Under the pieces are notes generated by a model. That model was given only the letters and a program-made list of their open reading frames with translations, was not told the origin of the DNA and did not search any database. Of a stretch of DNA of 12,984 nucleotides, positions 8,746 through 12,984 are shown piece by piece. Each line of letters starts with the position of its first letter. The first letter of the stretch is position 1. Where the stretch lies: positions 1 through 12,984 of the forward strand of contig CADWAF010000706.1 in the NCBI GenBank assembly GCA_902984215.1, given 5' to 3'. The position numbers were made by a program, and so were the translations under genes. The DNA is from Willaertia magna (lineage: Eukaryota; Heterolobosea; Eutetramitea; Acrasida; Naegleriidae).

Positions 8746-9966
8746 CTATCCTGCAGGTACAATAATTCTTAAGTTTTGAGGTAACATTGTAACATCTACA
8801 CCAATAGCTTCCAATCTAGATAAAACATCATGTGCACTTTCACCAAATATCTCTGCTACACAATGATATCCAGTATAAGCTGCATCCATCAAAGACATAA
8901 CGTCATCTCTCGTACTAATAATGCCAAATATCAATAAATGAGCACCATGCCTTAATAAAGCATTTAAAATAGCTCTTCTAGACAGTGTTGGATGTGTAGA
9001 TAATTTATAAACGCCTGGAGTTGCAACATTCACACCACCTTGAGGTGCAATACTATAAATTAAACTACTTCTTTCTACAGCAGCGTCACATAAACGATTT
9101 ATAAATTTTCTTCTAATATCAGCTCTTGTATGAGCCACTAATAATACACCAGCCTGTAAAGTTTCAACTGTATATGCAGCATGAGGTGAGATATAAGTTA
9201 CTTGTGATTGTTTAATTTGTCCAGTAACTATAGGTGAAAATTGTAATAATACATCACTACCTTGTGTTCTAGATTTTGTTGATTCTTGAATAAGTTTAGA
9301 ATATTCTTTTAAATAATTTGTATTATCTCTATTATTATAGTAATCAAGATTTTTTGTTATTTCTTGTTGTTGTGGTTTTGCCCCTGTTTGTTTTGTTTGA
9401 GAAAATGACATTTCATCCAAAGACTCACCTAAAAGTAATTCAATTGGATTAAATGTATATTCATTCTTTTTATTATTCTTGTTTTGTTGTTGTAGGGTAT
9501 TGTTGTCATGTTTTTTTACAAAAGAAATAACTTTATCTTTATCATAAAAATTATTAATTAATTGATTTGTATTTATATTATTTATGTCATTAGTAAATTT
9601 ATTATTTAATAATTTATTATTTTCTTTATTATTATTTTCTTTATTTGAAATGACAGTTATATCTTCAAGTATTTCTTTATTATTTAAATCCAATTCTTTA
9701 TTATTTTGAATTAATAATTCCTTTTCTTTTAATAATTCATTATTATTTCTTTCCAGTTTATCTTCTTCTTCTTTATTTTCTAGTCGGAATGTTGTTGTTG
9801 TAGGTACAATTTTATCTTCTTTTTGTAAATTTGTGTGATTATTATTTAGAGAAGAAGAAAGAATTGTTTGAGTATTATTTAAAAGATTAGATTTCTTTAT
9901 CGGATTTAAATGAGATAATAAATTAAATAATCTTCTTTCAACTTTTGGTTTTTTATCTTGTTTCAT
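8746..9966 (-). CDS. GspE/PilT-superfamily-like protein with lost Walker motifs (candidate pseudo-ATPase)
   Basis: A single frame of 406 aa, with its ATG after an A-rich run. Residues 1-40 are basic with an LF-rich helix and could be a mitochondrial targeting signal. Residues about 40-215 are low-complexity Asn/Lys/Glu. Residues 260-406 line up nearly without gaps with the catalytic half of type II secretion ATPases: AGVLLVAHTRADIRRKFI lies where Walker A (GPTGSGKTT) should be, HLLIFGII where Walker B (DVVMVGEI) should be, and TGYHC opens the His-box region. SRLEAIGVDVTMLPQNLR then matches the RL-MGV-LL-SL segment. The P-loop Lys reads Arg285, no GxGK remains, and the Walker B acid (Glu) is Ile349, so ATP hydrolysis is unlikely. 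The GspE N1/N2 domains and zinc-binding part are absent. A role in the mitochondrial T2SS-derived system is inference. Confidence 0.72.
   Translation of the reverse strand: MKQDKKPKVERRLFNLLSHLNPIKKSNLLNNTQTILSSSLNNNHTNLQKEDKIVPTTTTFRLENKEEEDKLERNNNELLKEKELLIQNNKELDLNNKEILEDITVISNKENNNKENNKLLNNKFTNDINNINTNQLINNFYDKDKVISFVKKHDNNTLQQQNKNNKKNEYTFNPIELLLGESLDEMSFSQTKQTGAKPQQQEITKNLDYYNNRDNTNYLKEYSKLIQESTKSRTQGSDVLLQFSPIVTGQIKQSQVTYISPHAAYTVETLQAGVLLVAHTRADIRRKFINRLCDAAVERSSLIYSIAPQGGVNVATPGVYKLSTHPTLSRRAILNALLRHGAHLLIFGIISTRDDVMSLMDAAYTGYHCVAEIFGESAHDVLSRLEAIGVDVTMLPQNLRIIVPAG
9520..9760 (-). repeat. A/T-only trinucleotide-like low-complexity tract coding Asn/Lys/Glu
   Basis: The N-terminal half of the GspE-like gene is built from AAT, AAA and GAA codons, with short near-repeats coding NNKENNKENNK around 9600-9650. 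It is an expandable in-frame low-complexity region, not a conserved domain. Confidence 0.55.
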
Positions 9967-10167
9967 TTATTTTTTTTTATTTAAATCTTTTTTATTTAAA
10001 TTAATTAAGTGAAGAATTGTTGGATTAAAATTAAATAAATAATGAGCAAAATAAAAAGTTTTTATGGAAAGGTTTTGTAATCCTGTTGTAAGCCTTTCAA
10101 AAATCTATCGGAGTTTACAAAAAGCGAAACGTGAAGTGTCAAAAACACTTTTCATCTTTAAAAAAAA
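9967..10167. promoter_or_regulatory. Shared divergent promoter of the GspE-like and PHB-depolymerase-like genes
   Basis: The 201-nt gap between the two divergent ATGs is very A/T-rich near the GspE-like start and less so near the esterase. An inverted repeat AAGTGT/ACACTT (10134-10150, 5-nt loop) ends 17 nt before the esterase ATG, which is preceded by eight A. No further element is recognised. Confidence 0.45.
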
Positions 10168-11333
10168 ATGAAATGCCAATCAATCACTATTTTTATTGTT
10201 TTGTGTTTAATTAACTGTATCTATGCCGCAAACAAAAGTGTCACACAACACCTAACCTATCCTCTTCCTAAATTTAACATCATTCCAAACAGTCTCTCTA
10301 TCAGTGGTTTATCTTCTGGAGCTTACATGGCAGTCCAATTCCAAATCGCATTCTCCAAATCAATCAAAGGTGTTGGAGTTTTTGCAGGTGGTCCTTACTA
10401 CTGTAGCGTTTCAGATTTTGCCACTGCAAACGCAGCATGTATGAAAGTACCAAGTATGATTAATCTTAATAATATTAAACAAAAGATTTTGACATTTGAA
10501 AGTTCAAATTTAATTGATCCAATTGTTAATGTTAAAAAACATTTAATTTATCTTTTTAGTGGAACAAAAGATTATATTGTTTTTCCAGATGTTATGAAGA
10601 AGTTAAATCAACAATATATTGAATCATTTAATGTGAATGATAAACAGATTGTTAGTGATTTTAATGTACCTGCTTCACATGCAATGGTTACAAATAATTA
10701 TGGAAATAAGTGTGACTATTTTGGTGTAAGTATATAATCTTGGTTATAATTGTTTTTTACAAAGTATTTATAGTCACCTTATATTAATAATTGTAATTTA
10801 GATGGAGCTTTAAAAACTTTACAAACAATTTATCCAACATTTAAACCTAATTCAATTTCTCCAAATCCAGATAGTTTCTTTACTTTCTCTCAAAGTAATT
10901 CATATAACGCAACAAGTTTTGATGACGTTGGGTAAGTTTTTAAATTCTTTTATTTATTAAAATCTCTTTCTAGATTTATTTATATTCCTAAAGATTGTCA
11001 ACAAGGTAGAGAATGTATGGTTCATGTTGTTATTCATGGGTGTACTCAAGGAAAAAGTTTTATTGGAGATGTTTATGCACAACATGCTGGTTATTTGGAA
11101 TATGCTGAAGCAAATCAATTGATTTTATTATTCCCTCAAGTGAAGGCATATGGTGGTATTAATGTTAATCCAAACGGATGGTAAGTTTTTTCACACTTTA
11201 TTTCCATAATTATTTATAATTTTTTAGTTGGGATTGGTGGGGTTATACTGGTAAAGATTTTTATGCTACTAATAAAGGTCCCCAAATGGCAGCAATTAAA
11301 AACATGTTAGCTGACCTTGGAGTTGATATTTAA
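10168..11333 (+). CDS. Secreted PHB depolymerase-like esterase
   Basis: Four exons, 10168-10725, 10774-10931, 10974-11180 and 11228-11333, give 342 aa. Introns are 48, 42 and 47 nt long (phases 0, 2, 2), all GTAAGT...TAG. Splicing restores family blocks at each junction: YFGSPYINNC, DDVGFIYIPKDC and NPNGCWDWWGYTG. Residues 1-20 are a signal peptide. The lipase box GLSSG is at 47-51 (nucleophile Ser49). Asp135 (SGTKD) and His171 (PASHAMVT) are the likely triad partners. VVIHGCTQG near the C-terminal third is the oxyanion motif. Box first and oxyanion last is the circularly permuted order of type 2 PHB depolymerase domains. The family hydrolyses polyhydroxybutyrate or related esters, mostly in bacteria; a bacteria-eating amoeba could use it in food vacuoles (inference). 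No substrate-binding domain is seen. Confidence 0.9.
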
Positions 11334-11337
11334 TAAA
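11332..11337 (+). terminator. Poly(A) signal overlapping the esterase stop codon
   Basis: The gene ends ATT TAA TAA AG, so AATAAA shares two bases with the TAA stop. The convergent OGFOD1-type gene ends 126 nt further on. Confidence 0.45.
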
Positions 11338-11458
11338 GTGTTCAATAGTTTAAATAATCAGTTTTTATTTTGATCATTAATATTAATATTCTTGAAATCT
11401 ATACCAAATATGGCAGTTTCAAAATCTTTACAATTATTCATAGTTAAACGAAAAGTAA

Positions 11459-11464
11459 TTTATT
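11459..11464 (-). terminator. Poly(A) hexamer overlapping the OGFOD1 stop codon
   Basis: On the - strand the gene ends GTT GAA TAA ATT, so AATAAA overlaps the stop codon (TAA at 11462-11460). Confidence 0.4.
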
Positions 11465-12984
11465 CAACATCTTCCCATTCACCTTCTTCTTCGTCATCGC
11501 CTTCTTCTACTTCAGTTTCACAAGTAATTAAATAATCATAAATGTCACCAGGTGCATGATGATTTAAATATTTTACAAATGTTTGAACACCTTTATCTCT
11601 TAAAACCATTGAAATTGTATTTGGTTCTGGTAAAACACTTAATAATTCTTCAACTTCATCCATATAAACAATACCACCACCATATTCAAATTCCCATTCA
11701 GTTGGACATAAACGTAAAATTACATCTAATCTAGTTTCATCAGTTGGTGTATTTTGAACTAAGGCATAATCTCCTTTTCTAAACTTTCTAGCTTGGACAT
11801 TAATCTTAGTAATAGTACAACTTGTCATCTTAGTTAAAGTATCAATAAATGTTTTTGAGTTTAATACTTGATCAAATTTATAAACTAATGAATTTTTATC
11901 TACTTTATCAACATTAACTTTTAAATATTGTCTTCTATTCACTGGAACTGCTAATTCAAATTGGTCATCATTTAGTTCTTGTAATTCTTTATATAATTTA
12001 TTAAATACTTCTTCTTTTAAAAAACTACGTAATTCAATAGATGATTCATCACAAAAACTTTGATTAACAGCATCAATTGTCTTTGTTTTTAAATAAGAAT
12101 CATTTAACCACTTCTTTAAATCAACACTAGAACTATCACTATTTGGTTCTTTATATTCCAATGGACTAATATCATTAATTGTATGAGTAGGTCTATCTAC
12201 AGGGATATCTGAATACAACCAACCAGTAACAGCAATACGATCATCTTCTTGTTCAACAGAACGTAACACTTCACGTACTTGATGGTAAGAAACAGGACTA
12301 ACTTCAAAGAAAGAGATACTATTAAAAGAAGGGACAACCGAGGCACCAACCTTAACAGGTTGATCTAATCTAGCATTATCTACTTCAAATAAATCTAAAT
12401 GTCCACCATCTTCATTATTCCAATCTTCAGGTACTAAATAGATAATATAAGCAATTCTACGGTTATCTAATTCATCATCGTGACAAAGTAAATGATGAGT
12501 ATCTCTATAACAAGAAACAAACATATCAACATTATTATTTAGTTTAATATTACGTTCAGTTAACCCAGTAACTTTTTCCATCCATTCTCTAAAACTAGGG
12601 CTATATAAAACATTTCTTAATAAACATAAATGTTGATTTTCTTCTACTGCTTTATTCTTTTGTAAATCTTTAGTTTGTAAGAAATGATATAAATCATTAT
12701 CTTTTTCCCAATACTTTAATGATAAGGTTTCTACTTTAACTTCTTCTAGAAAGCTCTTATCTTGGAAAAAGTTCTTTAAATGTAGGTATGGGAAAGGTTT
12801 GTTAGTTTTATATGTTTCGGCACATTGTTTGATACCTTCTTCGGAGCTATATTGTTGATTAATATGGTCATTAATAGTTAAATTTATTGTTGCACTATCG
12901 TCAAGGCTAGAACATGCTGCATGTACTTCTTCTTTCTTGTTCTTATTCTTCTTTTTATCAATCATTGCTTGTAATTTTCTTTTC
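11460..12984 (-). CDS. OGFOD1: OGFOD1/Tpa1-type prolyl hydroxylase of ribosomal protein uS12, 5' end probably cut
   Basis: The frame is open from the right edge to the TAA at 11460. The first visible ATG (12965) would give 501 aa. It is not preceded by the A-run seen at the other starts, and the upstream codons (KRKLQA) are open and basic, so the true start may lie outside the window. With numbering from that ATG, the catalytic oxygenase domain (about 58-260) has FLCHDD-like HLLCHDDELDNRRIAYIIYL with iron ligands His162 and Asp164, the distal His228 in FFEVSPVSYHQV, and Arg243 in RIAVTGWLY for 2-oxoglutarate. The second, non-catalytic domain retains WEFEYGGGIVYMDE and FVKYLNHH, as in human OGFOD1. 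A Glu/Asp-rich tail ends it. Family members hydroxylate a proline of uS12 (Rps23), affecting decoding accuracy, in nucleus and cytoplasm. Confidence 0.92.
   Translation of the reverse strand, partial: KRKLQAMIDKKKNKNKKEEVHAACSSLDDSATINLTINDHINQQYSSEEGIKQCAETYKTNKPFPYLHLKNFFQDKSFLEEVKVETLSLKYWEKDNDLYHFLQTKDLQKNKAVEENQHLCLLRNVLYSPSFREWMEKVTGLTERNIKLNNNVDMFVSCYRDTHHLLCHDDELDNRRIAYIIYLVPEDWNNEDGGHLDLFEVDNARLDQPVKVGASVVPSFNSISFFEVSPVSYHQVREVLRSVEQEDDRIAVTGWLYSDIPVDRPTHTINDISPLEYKEPNSDSSSVDLKKWLNDSYLKTKTIDAVNQSFCDESSIELRSFLKEEVFNKLYKELQELNDDQFELAVPVNRRQYLKVNVDKVDKNSLVYKFDQVLNSKTFIDTLTKMTSCTITKINVQARKFRKGDYALVQNTPTDETRLDVILRLCPTEWEFEYGGGIVYMDEVEELLSVLPEPNTISMVLRDKGVQTFVKYLNHHAPGDIYDYLITCETEVEEGDDEEEGEWEDVE

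Noticed and set aside
9520..9760. Asn-rich tract as evidence for a dictyostelid genome
   Set aside because: Asn-rich stretches occur in many A/T-rich protists. The moderate A/T content of the gaps and the T2SS-like protein fit a heterolobosean better, although this is not settled.
10168..11333. The esterase as bacterial contamination
   Set aside because: Three spliceosomal introns at family-consistent junctions and the same start and poly(A) signals as the neighbours show that it belongs to the eukaryotic genome.
11552..11734. Antisense open frame inside the OGFOD1-type gene
   Set aside because: Shadow of the conserved second domain; its composition only mirrors that of the coding strand.

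Overview
The window is compact eukaryotic nuclear DNA, strongly A/T-rich (about 30% G+C by eye). It uses the standard code, mostly with TAA stops, and its GT-AG introns are very short (42 to 83 nt). Nine protein genes are packed tightly on both strands, and no intergenic gap exceeds 300 bases. I see no tRNA, rRNA, transposon or CRISPR array. My best guess for the organism is a free-living heterolobosean amoeba close to Naegleria. The reasons are the gene density, the short introns, and a protein related to the ATPase of the type II secretion system (T2SS); a mitochondrial system derived from T2SS is known from heteroloboseans, jakobids and malawimonads. The lineage is inference, not proof. A dictyostelid is the main alternative, but its intergenic DNA is usually far more A/T-rich.

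Layout, left to right. (1) The 3' end of an unrecognised + strand gene whose product ends in a PCNA-binding (PIP-box-like) motif and an acidic tail. (2) Convergent to it, a two-exon protein disulfide isomerase of the ERp29C type. (3) A two-exon small type I membrane protein with a glycine-zipper membrane segment. (4) A three-exon protein with an N-terminal C2 domain and about seven filamin-type Ig repeats. (5) An intronless alpha-SNAP. Genes 2 to 5 all lie on the - strand. (6) Divergent from the SNAP gene, a two-exon SGT-type TPR co-chaperone on the + strand. (7) A - strand protein with an asparagine-rich N-terminal half and a C-terminal half that looks like a GspE/PilT-family secretion ATPase whose Walker motifs have decayed. 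(8) Divergent from it, a four-exon secreted polyhydroxybutyrate (PHB) depolymerase-like esterase. (9) Convergent to that, an OGFOD1/Tpa1-type prolyl hydroxylase of ribosomal protein uS12, running off the right edge.

The genes do not form one pathway, and there is no sign of an operon. Themes that recur are ER folding and secretion (PDI, membrane protein, SNAP, SGT), cytoskeleton or membrane scaffolding (C2-filamin) and translation quality (OGFOD1). Several sequence conventions are shared. Seven genes have a run of A immediately before the ATG, and several have AATAAA overlapping or just after the stop codon. I used these conventions to judge gene ends. The item most worth following up is the degenerate GspE-like protein, a candidate pseudo-ATPase partner of a mitochondrial T2SS-derived system.
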